Of a stretch of DNA of 64,000 bases, positions 26,401-35,346 are shown piece by piece (positions within the stretch are counted from its first letter, which is position 1; each line of letters begins with the position of its first letter). The notes beneath the pieces are model-generated. The model saw only the letters and a program-made list of their open reading frames with translations, was not told the origin of the DNA and did no database searches. This stretch comes from Agromyces hippuratus (GTDB lineage: Bacteria; Actinomycetota; Actinomycetes; Actinomycetales; Microbacteriaceae), in the NCBI RefSeq assembly GCF_013410355.1, contig NZ_JACCFI010000001.1, positions 2,294,001 through 2,358,000 of the forward strand. The letters run 5' to 3'. A program made the translations under genes and the position numbers.

Positions 26401-29400
26401 GAGGGAGAGGGCGGCGTGCGCTACGCGGTCGAGTACATCTACGACACGAACGTGGGCCATGCGAACATCGCCGAGGTCACCGAGTACGACTTCGACAGCC
26501 AGGACGAGGTCGACGTGTTCCTCGACTACGAGGCGGACACCGACCCTGATCCGCTCCGCACCGGCATGACCTCGTTCGCGACCTTCGACTGGAGCTCGGG
26601 CAAGGTGGCGAGTCGCACCGATGCGAACGACAACACGACGTCGTACACCTACGACGACCTGTCGCGTCTCGCCTCGATCAGCAACCCGCTGCAGGCCGGC
26701 GCCGTGACGTTCGAGTACCACCCGAGCGCCCCGGGCTACGGCTATGCGATCGCCCGGCACGCCGATGCGTTCAACGACGACCCGATCGAGACCGTGCAGT
26801 TCGCCGACGGCATCGGCCGCATCACCCAGCAGAAGCGCGACGCGCGCGCCGTGAACGCCCAGGGGGTCCCTCTCGAGGGCCGGGTCGTCAGCGGCGCCGT
26901 CGTGTACGACCTGTTCGGCCATGAGGCGGAGGTCTACCGGCCGACGTTCGACACGGTCGCTCAGACCGTGTACGAGACGGCGACGTCGCCCGCCCCGACG
27001 AAGACGACGCACGAGTTCAATCTCCTCGACCAGGAGACGAAGCAGACCGAGCCCGGCGCGCGCGTGACGGCGACGACGTACGGATTCGGCGACGCCGAGC
27101 TCGGCGGCGATGGAGTCGCCGTGCAGCAGGCCGCGAGCACCGACCCCCGCGGCCGGGTGACGACGACCTTCACCGACATCCGCGGCAACGAACTGCGGAT
27201 GGACGACCAGCCGCTCGACCCGGCCACGCCGAATCCGCTCGACCTGCTGCCGCCCAAGACGGCGACCTACGAGTACAACCCGCTCGGGGAGCTGCTGCAG
27301 GTCGTCGACGTGGCCGGCAACGCGACCACCCACACCTACGACGGAGTCGGCAACAAGCTGACGACCGACACCCCCGACGGCGGCCTGGTCGAGACCTGGT
27401 TCGACACCGAGGGCAAGGTCATCAAGGAGGTCTCGCCGACCCTGCGGGAGGAGGACGTCGAGACGACCTACCACTACGAGCTGCAGAACCTCGTGAAGGT
27501 CGACTACCCCGAGGACACGCCCGACGTGACGTACACGTACGGCGAGGCCGGAGCCGCCGGCAACGGCGCGGGCAGGATCGTGCAGATCGACGACGCCGCC
27601 CGCGTGGTGACGCTCGAGTACGACGCGCTCGGCAACACGACCAACCAGCTCAGCGAGATCAAGCTGCACAACTGGCAGCCGGGCGACGAGAAGTTCCAGT
27701 GGACGACCGAATGGGTCTACGACGGGCTCAGCCGAATCTCGACGATGACCTATCCCGACGGCGAGGTGCTGACCTACGACTACGACGCCGGCGGTCTGAC
27801 GAAGTCGGTCGTGGGCGACGAGCCCGGTCTCGTGCAGGTGCCCCAGCTCGACGCCGACGGCAACCCGATGTTCGACGCCGACGGCAACCCGCTCTACACC
27901 GACGAACCGACCACCTGGCACTACGACTACGTGACCGACCGTCGCTACGACGAGTTCCTCACGCCCGCGGCGATCGACTACGGCAACGGCGCGACCACGT
28001 CGTGGACGTACGAGCCGCTCACCCGCTGGCTCAGCAACGTGCGCACCGTCTCGGCGGATCGCCCGTTGAAGGGCAACCCCGTCGCGTACCGAGAGGTGCA
28101 GGACCAGTCATACGGTTACGACGTGGTCGGCAATCCGAAGACGTACTCGAACAACGTGCCGCCGACGGTGACGAACCTGTTCGGCAGCCCGGTCTCGATG
28201 ACGTACACCTACGACGCATACGACCGGCTCACCTTCACCTCCGGCTCCGCTGCGGTGTGGAAGAACACGCGCAGCTTCACGTTCGATCTCGATTTCGACG
28301 ACGCAGGCAACGTCGAGCGGAAGATGCAGGTCGACAAGCTCGGCAGCAAGGTGCAGGCCGACACCTCGTACTCGTTCACCCGCACCTTCGACGCCGACGG
28401 TCCGCACCAGGTCAGCACCCAGGGGCAGGACACCTTCCATTACGACGCCGACGGCGAGCTCGTCCAGATCGTCAACGGCACCGGCAAGAAGGCGAAGATC
28501 ACCCGCGAGATCACCTGGAACTGGGCCGGCAAGATGGAACTCGTCGACGAATACGGCGAGACGACGGAGTACGCGTACGACGATGCCGGCCGGCGGGTCA
28601 TCGAACGCGGCCCGAACGGCGAGACCGCGTTCATCAACCCGTGGGTCACCGTGCGCAACGGCAACGAGCTCACGAAGCAGATCTGGATCGACGACGAACT
28701 GATCGCGCAGCAGCGCGACCCCGGCGATGATCCGTACACACCCGAGGGGCAGCGGTACTTCCTCCACAAGGACCTGCAGGGCAGCACCAACGTCGTCACC
28801 GATGCGGGCGGCCAGGCGTTCCAGCACCAGGAGTACTTCCCGACCGGCGAGGTGTGGATCGACGAGCACTCCACGGTGTACCGCACCGCGTACCAGTACG
28901 CCGGCGCCTACACCGACGAGCGGCGGAGCCTGATCGACTTCGGCGAGCGCTGGTACGACGCCAGGCGTGAGTTGTTCCTGACGGTGGATCCCGCGTTGAG
29001 CGAGCCCTTCAGCATCATCGAGGCTCCCGAACTGCAGGCCTCCTATGCCTACGCGGGCTCGAACGCGATCAGGTACACCGACCCGAGTGGTGCGCTCTTC
29101 ACCATCGCGAAGGCCAACGACATCGTTCGGGCGGCCTGGGACAAGAGCGACGCCGCCGGCACGATGTCGGGCTTCGGCGCCCTCGGACCGATCGGCTCCT
29201 GGATCGACGCCGGCACGGCGAACCACCTGCCGACGTCGTTCGCCACGCTCGGAGCCGGCATGGATCGGGCCGCCGCGAAGAAGTGGCAGGACACCGCCGA
29301 GATGTTCGACCCGAACCCGCTGATCGACATCGATCTGGGTGAGGGCACCGTGAAGTTCGGTGCGCCCTACGGCAAGCGGGCGAAGTTCGGCGGCACGGAT

Positions 29401-29664
29401 GCCGCGGCAGCCGCGAAACCGGCCGGCACCGCCACCGGCAACGCGACGTCGGGCGGCACACCGTCGGTCAACAGCAGCCAGAGTTCGAGCGCGGCGGGCA
29501 CCTCGAGCGGCGCCGGTGGCATCGCGAAGGCGTCGGGCACGCCCAAGCCGCTGCCGGCGACGCCCACGAAGGCGAAGCAGACGGCACCGACGAAGAAGGC
29601 GCTGCCGACACCGCCGACGAAGAACGGCACGCAGCCATCCGCACCGAACTCGACGGGCAGCTGA
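20488..29664 (+). CDS. Giant secreted SpvB / FG-GAP / RHS-repeat protein (Tc-toxin-like)
   Basis: 3058 residues. A Sec signal peptide (MSAGRTAVKTVAVVAALALV, cleavage after AIA) comes first. A SpvB-like domain follows (SYPILVPQGRGMTPELSLDY, then WAGVGWDLG). Calcium-binding FG-GAP/VCBS-type motifs occur near residues 518 (LNGDGLPD), 607, 1279, 1423, 1501 and 1606. Two related beta-domains lie at about 681-765 and 824-940. RHS/YD repeats extend from about 1900 to 2750, then an RHS core (HKDLQGSTNVVTDAGGQ, about 2757; YAYAGSNAIRYTDPSGALF, about 2852). The last ~190 residues are a short helical tip and a Ser/Thr/Pro/Ala-rich tail, without a toxin domain I recognise. No immunity gene follows; the next gene is purL. 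It resembles TcB/TcC fused in one exported chain. Role (toxin, adhesin or wall protein) is open. Confidence 0.9.
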   Translation: MSAGRTAVKTVAVVAALALVATGAIAATGGFGGGAEPGEPLARESMLTPDELGDGTFDGLQYADPSDGLALIDAPEASSDGSARLSYPILVPQGRGMTPELSLDYTSATDSSWAGVGWDLGIGTVEVDTSFGVPYFDPAKESESYSLDGTMLVPNALGETWENRIADRQDFTRQVETEYEQIIRHGDGPKNYWWEVRDKMGGIRWYGAVPDAGGPMGGPLGVTDGSVDPGPNAGALDPDSVVVDDDGNIVKWLLSAQRDVGVNMFRYDYDLLTYRFDETDGVWVADAACVDDVDTLCARHTYLRSIFYTEAAEASDENHPVEGYHEEPPYEIRFVRMTERTNPSTNLPYGLRMDTTLDATGRYLDLLAEQLASVEVWHGDLEVDGGRVYDKLATRYDLGYATGPFGKTLLSTVTQGAGTAAAVTHTFEYFNEVQDGPDSYAGFATDPTWDTGDTGDADDIGDRAFLDENISGGALGGAESNSAEGHVYIGFNPAVPQKVGSFGASIQIGGGQTDGIEELIDLNGDGLPDKVWKQDGQATASSVWYRLNLGGPDGEQKFGEPIALTTLSGKGLSRDHEFQLQVSLEAHIIVTASFGVGGAVAWGDVYFTDANADGLPDLVHEGAVYFNRLTSGVPTFLAGSTGTPVPLADGGMAPEVNSTELDLLQQRLQEASPPIDTVRRWIAPFDGTVSVEGAAVLDPAESAETDDGVRVAIQLNEEQEFAETLAAAGDQAFDTPTSLDVQRGDRIYFRVGSLDNGAHDEVAWSPQVVYTAIDGAAVVDEGSVDPVPDDTTEIPLDVNGLSQTSYDAAADFTLAGRPNTRVVMPYDGTVRFTTTVVKSKATSDDLRLVLDRTDADPLDVIEVDIPDAAGTPEGGGAAVPIVDGVIPEDFVGTIEFQADVSVSGPVAADPDVAGDEPETDSLHTHLAVDSTIDLTAISWNPAIHYTAATDENGDPIEVQKTIEGVLTDTKRVELAPEIEQYPNRSTAQVSAPWAADETAGYDELRIEHAVLTPIVDELPSRDVVLTIKTRDGLEWKRSVALAASAEETVVDLTDPFGDDETIGLDDGEEYWFELSAREPALSDALSQEAITVTLGEDTASPDVVTPPVALTWTGRQGIFPLAYRGWGIAGYTASGALATTPVDEDAFVIDEDAQQATEPADGFDDLCTGSITECEAEPDIDPSYAYLPLLNPDSLGTEADPIDAPQWRGTRDNLAASADRMRSSRLASDTVTLGLDEGGAADGVTRISVTGPSLSLAFGFGPLGGSVGVGPSWSLVDYEDLNGDGYPDVITPEQVQYTSQRGILYKSVDGPSERRDLVNQDLTINASGGLDAGLVDIAANNKGKTNTTQGNAASKGGKAADSDPGLGAGFGLSIGGGLDLGFTNPNESGPSGGPLSADYGPPAEASEIPKGDGTAPMSQELADVNGDGLPDVVYTNPSGVFVRYNLGYDFADAALPLATGGFNTQESIGGHASAGFATPWGEFSGGLSFNWNYDMARFAWIDVNGDGIPDRLHKASAGGQPTVEFGTGSGLAPAVDFGDFARASGVGVADLGASPQVTYDRSQGIGGGVDFTVYAGPLCVVACYLVVNPGASYQNSVSFSEVTLEDIDGDGFVDSLASTDDHEVSVQRNTTGRTNLLSAVVNPLGGTVSLDYERYGNTVDHPDSTWALSRVEVDDGRTGDGVDVSVSAFDYENPRFDRLFRQSLGFSKVTERELDPSDVAQRITETEYLNDNVFVAGLQTSMTVRDGRNDTKLRAATLDWGIRDVQGVPGGFDPLAEADLVDVATAIPALSGTESLTWSFAPLVTDSEERYFAADGTTVGNETSVSFVYDGLGNVLEQLDEGELETDADDVLTVTDYSDCQISASEVELDGNGDYDSGVGCFGETPFYPMPTDEQASPIFSPDVCPTWVSVPAVITMYDSDGGILRQRDGRDSVCDNQSVTLLEERISDDESAVTELQYDAWGSYNRIVYPEGEGGVRYAVEYIYDTNVGHANIAEVTEYDFDSQDEVDVFLDYEADTDPDPLRTGMTSFATFDWSSGKVASRTDANDNTTSYTYDDLSRLASISNPLQAGAVTFEYHPSAPGYGYAIARHADAFNDDPIETVQFADGIGRITQQKRDARAVNAQGVPLEGRVVSGAVVYDLFGHEAEVYRPTFDTVAQTVYETATSPAPTKTTHEFNLLDQETKQTEPGARVTATTYGFGDAELGGDGVAVQQAASTDPRGRVTTTFTDIRGNELRMDDQPLDPATPNPLDLLPPKTATYEYNPLGELLQVVDVAGNATTHTYDGVGNKLTTDTPDGGLVETWFDTEGKVIKEVSPTLREEDVETTYHYELQNLVKVDYPEDTPDVTYTYGEAGAAGNGAGRIVQIDDAARVVTLEYDALGNTTNQLSEIKLHNWQPGDEKFQWTTEWVYDGLSRISTMTYPDGEVLTYDYDAGGLTKSVVGDEPGLVQVPQLDADGNPMFDADGNPLYTDEPTTWHYDYVTDRRYDEFLTPAAIDYGNGATTSWTYEPLTRWLSNVRTVSADRPLKGNPVAYREVQDQSYGYDVVGNPKTYSNNVPPTVTNLFGSPVSMTYTYDAYDRLTFTSGSAAVWKNTRSFTFDLDFDDAGNVERKMQVDKLGSKVQADTSYSFTRTFDADGPHQVSTQGQDTFHYDADGELVQIVNGTGKKAKITREITWNWAGKMELVDEYGETTEYAYDDAGRRVIERGPNGETAFINPWVTVRNGNELTKQIWIDDELIAQQRDPGDDPYTPEGQRYFLHKDLQGSTNVVTDAGGQAFQHQEYFPTGEVWIDEHSTVYRTAYQYAGAYTDERRSLIDFGERWYDARRELFLTVDPALSEPFSIIEAPELQASYAYAGSNAIRYTDPSGALFTIAKANDIVRAAWDKSDAAGTMSGFGALGPIGSWIDAGTANHLPTSFATLGAGMDRAAAKKWQDTAEMFDPNPLIDIDLGEGTVKFGAPYGKRAKFGGTDAAAAAKPAGTATGNATSGGTPSVNSSQSSSAAGTSSGAGGIAKASGTPKPLPATPTKAKQTAPTKKALPTPPTKNGTQPSAPNSTGS

Positions 29665-29686
29665 GCGGCCGCTGCGGGGAGGACCC

Positions 29687-29716
29687 ACCGGCCGTGCTCG
29701 ACTGAGCACGGCCGGT
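29687..29716. terminator. Terminator hairpin after the giant RHS gene
   Basis: A perfect 13-bp stem ACCGGCCGTGCTC / GAGCACGGCCGGT (29687-29699 with 29704-29716) and a 4-nt loop lie 22 bp after the stop codon. Confidence 0.85.
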
Positions 29717-29721
29717 ACACT
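29716..29721 (+). promoter_or_regulatory. Possible purL -10 element
   Basis: TACACT (TANNNT) directly follows the terminator stem, 62 bp upstream of the purL GTG. No good -35 is seen; the spacer would overlap the hairpin. Confidence 0.4.
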
Positions 29722-29783
29722 TGCAGGGTCAGGCATTCGCCCCGCGGCATCCGCCCGCCGCCGTTCTCTGGAGCTCGCCACTC

Positions 29784-32132
<2,349 letters not shown>

Positions 32133-32150
32133 CCCGACCGGCCGAGCCGC

Positions 32151-32177
32151 TGGTCGAGTAGCGAAGCGTATCGAGAC
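32151..32177. repeat. REP-like imperfect palindrome between purL and the Nudix gene
   Basis: TGGTCGAGTAGCGAAGCG followed by TATCGAGAC is an imperfect inverted repeat (GGTCGAGTAGC / GCGTATCGAGACC). It fills the 48-bp gap between the purL stop and the Nudix GTG and leaves no recognisable ribosome site for the latter. Confidence 0.6.
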
Positions 32178-32180
32178 CCC

Positions 32181-32675
32181 GTGACCCAGTCCGAGTCGTA
32201 CACCGAGGCCTACGCGGCGTCCCATGGTCGCTTCGCGGTCATCCCGGCCGCCTACGTCGTGCTCCGGCGCGGCGACGAGGTGCTGCTCCAGCTGCGGCGC
32301 GGCACGGGCTACTTCGACGAGCACTGGGCGTGCGGCGCCGCCGGCCACGTCGAGCAGGGCGAGTCGCTGCTCGCCGCAGCCGCGCGCGAGACTCGCGAGG
32401 AACTCGGCGTCGAGCTCGACGAGTCGGCGCTCACCGTGCTGACCGTCATGCACCGCACGGGAGGCGCCCCGCACCGCGCGATCGAGGAGCGCATCGACGT
32501 GTTCTTCAGCGCGACGGCGTGGCGCGGTGAGCCGAGTCTCATGGAGGACAAGGCCGTCGAGCTCCGCTGGTTCCCGCTCGACGCCCTGCCCGATCCCGTG
32601 GTGCCGCACGAACTCGCGATTCTCGAGGCGCTGCGCGACGGCGCCCTCTCCCCGATCACGCCGTACGGATTCTGA
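32181..32675 (+). CDS. Nudix hydrolase
   Basis: 164 residues, GTG start. The Nudix box spans about 55-77: GHVEQGESLLAAAARE then TREELGVEL, with all conserved glycine, glutamate and arginine positions. Such enzymes hydrolyse nucleoside diphosphates linked to another moiety, often damaged dNTPs, in the cytoplasm. The substrate is not evident. The ribosome site is poor because a REP-like palindrome lies right upstream; translation may depend on coupling from purL. Confidence 0.9.
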   Translation: MTQSESYTEAYAASHGRFAVIPAAYVVLRRGDEVLLQLRRGTGYFDEHWACGAAGHVEQGESLLAAAARETREELGVELDESALTVLTVMHRTGGAPHRAIEERIDVFFSATAWRGEPSLMEDKAVELRWFPLDALPDPVVPHELAILEALRDGALSPITPYGF

Positions 32676-32677
32676 GC

Positions 32678-32971
32678 ATGGCCCCCGATTCGTGGCCGCT
32701 CGCCCTGATCTGGGTGCCGGTCGCGCTGTTCGCCCTCGCGATCGTGGTCGGCATCGTCGTGCGCTGGTTCCGCGCGCCGCATGGCACCCGCTCGCGCCTC
32801 CGGCATGCGCTCGGGCCGCTCATGAGCGCCGGCGAGAAGTACCAGGAGCTCCATACCGGGCAGCGGGGACTGCAGGACTCGATCATCGAGTCGATCCAGG
32901 AGCAGGAGACGCTGGGCTCCGAACGCGGTACCGGGGACGACGATGGGAAGCCCGGCCTGCGAGTTCCATGA
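32678..32971 (+). CDS. Small single-span membrane protein, unknown
   Basis: 97 residues beginning 2 bp after the Nudix stop. One hydrophobic segment (ALIWVPVALFALAIVVGIVV, about 9-28) is followed by a basic stretch and a hydrophilic, probably cytoplasmic tail that contains a coiled region (GLQDSIIESIQEQET). No family recognised. It is likely cotranscribed with the Nudix gene. Confidence 0.6.
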   Translation: MAPDSWPLALIWVPVALFALAIVVGIVVRWFRAPHGTRSRLRHALGPLMSAGEKYQELHTGQRGLQDSIIESIQEQETLGSERGTGDDDGKPGLRVP

Positions 32972-33006
32972 GCGTTCGGCGCGAGCGGATGCCGCGGCTC
33001 TCGCGG

Positions 33007-33012
33007 TAGCCT
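33007..33012 (+). promoter_or_regulatory. -10 element of the PLDc_N gene
   Basis: TAGCCT (TANNNT) lies 55 bp upstream of the ATG at 33067. Confidence 0.4.
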
Positions 33013-33066
33013 GTCGGCCATGGTGTCGGCGCAACGGCCGACCGGCAGGCGTATGAGAGCGAGACG

Positions 33067-33294
33067 ATGGACGGATTCTTCGTGTGGAACCTCCTCGCGA
33101 TCATCGTCGGCATCGCGTACCTCGCCGCCATCGTCTGGGTCGTGTCGCTGATCATCCGCAGCGATGAGCTGAACGAACTCGAGCGCTGGATCTGGGCGAT
33201 CGCGGTGATCTGCTTCCCGCTCGTCGGCTCCATCGTGTGGTTCGCCGCCGGCCCGCACCCGTTCGGCATCCGCATCAGCCGCGACCTCCGGTAG
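33067..33294 (+). CDS. PLDc_N-domain small membrane protein
   Basis: 75 residues with two spans: LLAIIVGIAYLAAIVWVVSL and WIWAIAVICFPLVGSIVWFA, then a short tail GPHPFGIRISRDLR. The pattern with FPLVGSIVWF matches the phospholipase D nuclease N-terminal (PLDc_N) domain, found alone in many actinobacterial proteins of unknown role. Its 3' end overlaps that of the convergent erm gene by 20 bp. Confidence 0.8.
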   Translation: MDGFFVWNLLAIIVGIAYLAAIVWVVSLIIRSDELNELERWIWAIAVICFPLVGSIVWFAAGPHPFGIRISRDLR

Positions 33295-34174
33295 TCGGGC
33301 GCAACCCGGCCCAGAGTGCGGCCCATTGCGCGCCGGTGAGCCGGCTCGGCAACACGTCGGCAGCGACACCCACGGAGCTCAGCAGCCCGCGAACCCGCTC
33401 AGCGGGCACCGGCCGCGAGGTGCGGCGGAGGATCTGGGCGAGTCCGCGCCCCTTCCCCCGGTAGACCTCGGCGACGAACGCCTGGTACGCGGAACGGTCT
33501 GCCGTCGGCACGAGTGGCTCATGGCGCCGCTCGATCGTGAAGACACCGCCGTCGACTGACGGCGCCGGCCTGAACGCCCGAGCCGGCACGCGCTCGTGCA
33601 GGCGGAACGTGAACCACGGGTCCCACTGGGCCGTGAGCAGGCTCGAACCGCCGATCCCGCAACGGCGCCGCGCGACCTCCCACTGGGTGAGCAGGATCGC
33701 GTCGGTCCAGTGCCCGCGGGCGAGGAGCGATCGCATGATGGCCGTCGTGAGATGGAACGGCACATTGCCGACGACGACGTGGGGTGCCGCGGGAAACCGC
33801 CACGCGAGCGCATCGGCCTCGAGGATCGTCACGTCGGCGTCGTGCTCGAACTCACGACGGAGCGAACCGGCCCGGCGCCCGTCGATCTCGAGCGCGGTGA
33901 GCGGCCGGCCGAGCGCCGCGAGTTCGCGGGTGATCGCGCCGCTGCCGGCGCCGAGTTCGACGATCGGGCCGCGAGTGGCAGCCGTCAGTGCGACGACCCT
34001 GTCGATGATGCGGCGGTCGACGAGGAAGTTCTGGCCGAGTTCGTGACGACCGCCGACGACCGGCGAACGGTCGAACGCAGACACCGGCGCGGGCGCTCGA
34101 CGAGCGCGGGCAGACTGGCCCGAACGGGAAGCTGAAGACGAGAAGGGAACTGAAGAAGGGTTGTGCGTACGCAA
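33275..34174 (-). CDS. erm: 23S rRNA (adenine-N6) methyltransferase, Erm family
   Basis: 299 residues. The TTG start at 34172-34174 is supported by GGAG with six bases of spacing. The first ~42 residues are a Ser/Arg-rich extension; the enzyme core starts at RHELGQNFLVDRR. SAM motif I is VELGAGSGAITREL and the catalytic motif IV is VVGNVPFHLTTAIM. Erm enzymes methylate A2058 of 23S rRNA, giving resistance to macrolides, lincosamides and streptogramin B. Sequence shows an intact gene; actual resistance is inferred. A strong promoter, a leaderless 15-codon leader peptide and alternative stems precede it, so drug-inducible expression is likely. Confidence 0.92.
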   Translation of the reverse strand: MRTHNPSSVPFSSSASRSGQSARARRAPAPVSAFDRSPVVGGRHELGQNFLVDRRIIDRVVALTAATRGPIVELGAGSGAITRELAALGRPLTALEIDGRRAGSLRREFEHDADVTILEADALAWRFPAAPHVVVGNVPFHLTTAIMRSLLARGHWTDAILLTQWEVARRRCGIGGSSLLTAQWDPWFTFRLHERVPARAFRPAPSVDGGVFTIERRHEPLVPTADRSAYQAFVAEVYRGKGRGLAQILRRTSRPVPAERVRGLLSSVGVAADVLPSRLTGAQWAALWAGLRPTTGGRG

Positions 34175-34245
34175 TGTGAACTCCGCTGGCGAGGATCGTC
34201 AGCCGGGCGCGCCGAAGGAGCACCGCGGCCAGGGTCGTCATGGCC

Positions 34246-34286
34246 GAGGCGGAGGGACGCGTGTGATGGTTCGGTCGCTCCGCCTC
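34246..34286 (-). promoter_or_regulatory. Stem in the erm leader that overlaps the end of the leader peptide
   Basis: On the mRNA, GAGGCGGAG (34286-34278) includes the leader stop codon region and can pair perfectly with CTCCGCCTC (34254-34246); wobble pairs extend this to about 11 bp. GAGGCGG can also pair backward with CCGCC (CCGCC-TGA-GGCGG), and CTCCGC can pair with the erm ribosome-site region GCGGAG (34186-34181). These are mutually exclusive pairings as in attenuation systems. Which fold is the ON state cannot be decided by eye. Confidence 0.5.
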
Positions 34287-34332
34287 AGGCGGTGCGGGGC
34301 CGAATGATCAGCGCGGAGAAATTGCAGGACAC
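34285..34332 (-). CDS. Putative erm leader peptide, 15 residues
   Basis: GTG at 34332 opens a 15-codon frame, MSCNFSALIIRPRTA, ending at TGA 34287-34285. The -10 TAGGGT ends 8 bp before the GTG, so the mRNA would begin at or next to the start codon (leaderless). Residues 11-13, Arg-Pro-Arg, fit the +X+ (Arg/Lys-X-Arg/Lys) motif at which macrolide-bound ribosomes stall, known from ErmDL and other erm leaders. The frame is short, so chance occurrence is possible, but position, promoter and motif agree. Confidence 0.6.
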   Translation of the reverse strand: MSCNFSALIIRPRTA

Positions 34333-34340
34333 GATCGTCG

Positions 34341-34368
34341 ACCCTAGCAAACGGGAACGCGACGTCAA
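34341..34368 (-). promoter_or_regulatory. Promoter of the erm leader-erm transcript
   Basis: On the minus strand: -35 TTGACG (34368-34363), 16-bp spacer, -10 TAGGGT (34346-34341). It is among the best sigma-70-type promoters in the window and directs leftward transcription from about 34333. Confidence 0.7.
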
Positions 34369-34372
34369 CAGC

Positions 34373-34930
34373 TCAGGCGCCCGACGGCGGATTCACGAGC
34401 AGATCCACACGGTCGGCGAGGTAGCGATCGAGCGGCGTCAGAGCATCGGGCTGCGCCGGGTTCCAGCGCACGAACAGCGCGTCGCCGACCACCACGAGCG
34501 GTCCGGATGCCGCGGCGTGCACGAGCTCGTCGGGGTCGACGGGTACGGCACCGAAGTTCACGGTCTCGCCCTCGGCGAAGCCGCCCTTCACGGCGGCCGC
34601 GGCGAAGGCACGCTGCTCGGCGATCGACGCGGCGGGAGCGCTCCGCCGCACGGGGCGTTCGGCACGAACGACCCGGCCGGTCGCGAAGAGCCGTCCGTCG
34701 GGGTCGACGAGCAGCACGCCGAGGCGCCAGACCCGGCCGAGCGGCGTCATCCGGGCCGCACGCGGAACGCCGAGGGTGCGTCGCTCGGGCACGTACTCGG
34801 CGAGCGCCTCGTCGCGAGCGCCGTGACGCCCGAGTTCGGCCGCGGCCGTGGCACCGGCGGCGTCGAGCGCCCGAAGCACGCCCGAAGACCCGGTCGACCG
34901 AGCCGACGGCGGCTCCGTGGCATCCGTCAT
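34373..34930 (-). CDS. Conserved actinobacterial protein of unknown function
   Basis: 185 residues from the ATG at 34930, which overlaps the stop of the upstream gene (ATGA). Recognisable stretches are GRVWRLGVLLVDPDGRLFATGRVVRA (read as GRVWRLGVLLVDPDG and RLFATGRVVRA), AAVKGGFAEGETVNFG and PLDRYLADRVDLLVNPPSGA. No signal peptide, membrane span or catalytic motif is apparent; it looks like a small cytoplasmic alpha/beta protein. Similar proteins are sometimes labelled glutaminase, for which I see no support. Last gene of a three-gene overlapping unit with the EEP hydrolase. Confidence 0.65.
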   Translation of the reverse strand: MTDATEPPSARSTGSSGVLRALDAAGATAAAELGRHGARDEALAEYVPERRTLGVPRAARMTPLGRVWRLGVLLVDPDGRLFATGRVVRAERPVRRSAPAASIAEQRAFAAAAVKGGFAEGETVNFGAVPVDPDELVHAAASGPLVVVGDALFVRWNPAQPDALTPLDRYLADRVDLLVNPPSGA

Positions 34931-35346
34931 CGCGAACGCCCGATGAGCTCCAGCAGCGCGAGGCCGTACGCCTCGGCCACATCGGGGTGCTCGAAGCGGC
35001 GGGTCTCGCCGCCGAGCTCGATCTCGACCTCGAACGCGTCGTCGAGGCGTCGGAGCGCCCGGAAGGTCGCCCGCAGCAACTCCCGCAGCTGGTCTTCGCG
35101 CGGCAGCCAGACGGCGTCTCCGACCGACACCGAGTCGAGCGCCCACTCGGTCGTGCCGTTGAAGCCGAGCACCGTGTCGGTCGAGAACGCCTGCGGCTCG
35201 ATCGTCATCTCGCTGACGGTGAACACCTCGGCCTCGACCTCGGATTCGACGGTGTCGGGCAGGTCGAGTGCGAAGCGGTCGCCCGACTCGGGGGTCCACA
35301 CGAGTCCGGCGTCCCGCAGCGCGAGGGCGAGCTCGCGACCGATCAC
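34927..35346 (-). CDS. Hypothetical protein, coupled to the EEP hydrolase gene
   Basis: 139 residues. The GTG at 35346 overlaps the stop of the upstream gene (GTGA). It begins VIGRELALALRDAGLVWTPE and contains VFTVSEMTIEPQAF, LGFNGTTEWALDSV and WLPREDQLRELL. It is acidic and soluble; I do not recognise the family. The 4-bp overlaps at both ends argue strongly that it is a real gene made together with its neighbours. Confidence 0.7.
   Translation of the reverse strand: MIGRELALALRDAGLVWTPESGDRFALDLPDTVESEVEAEVFTVSEMTIEPQAFSTDTVLGFNGTTEWALDSVSVGDAVWLPREDQLRELLRATFRALRRLDDAFEVEIELGGETRRFEHPDVAEAYGLALLELIGRSR

Noticed and set aside
24250..27921. A 1223-codon open frame on the minus strand inside the giant RHS gene
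   Set aside because: Its composition is Arg/Val/Gly/Asp-rich with no domain; it mirrors the third-codon-position GC bias of the plus-strand gene, which has clear repeats and a signal peptide.
33852..34241. 129-codon open frame upstream of and overlapping erm, starting MTTLAAVLLRRARLTI
   Set aside because: It lacks a ribosome site and runs deep into erm in another frame. Its Arg-rich start was considered as an alternative leader peptide, but the 15-codon frame at 34332 is better placed relative to the promoter.
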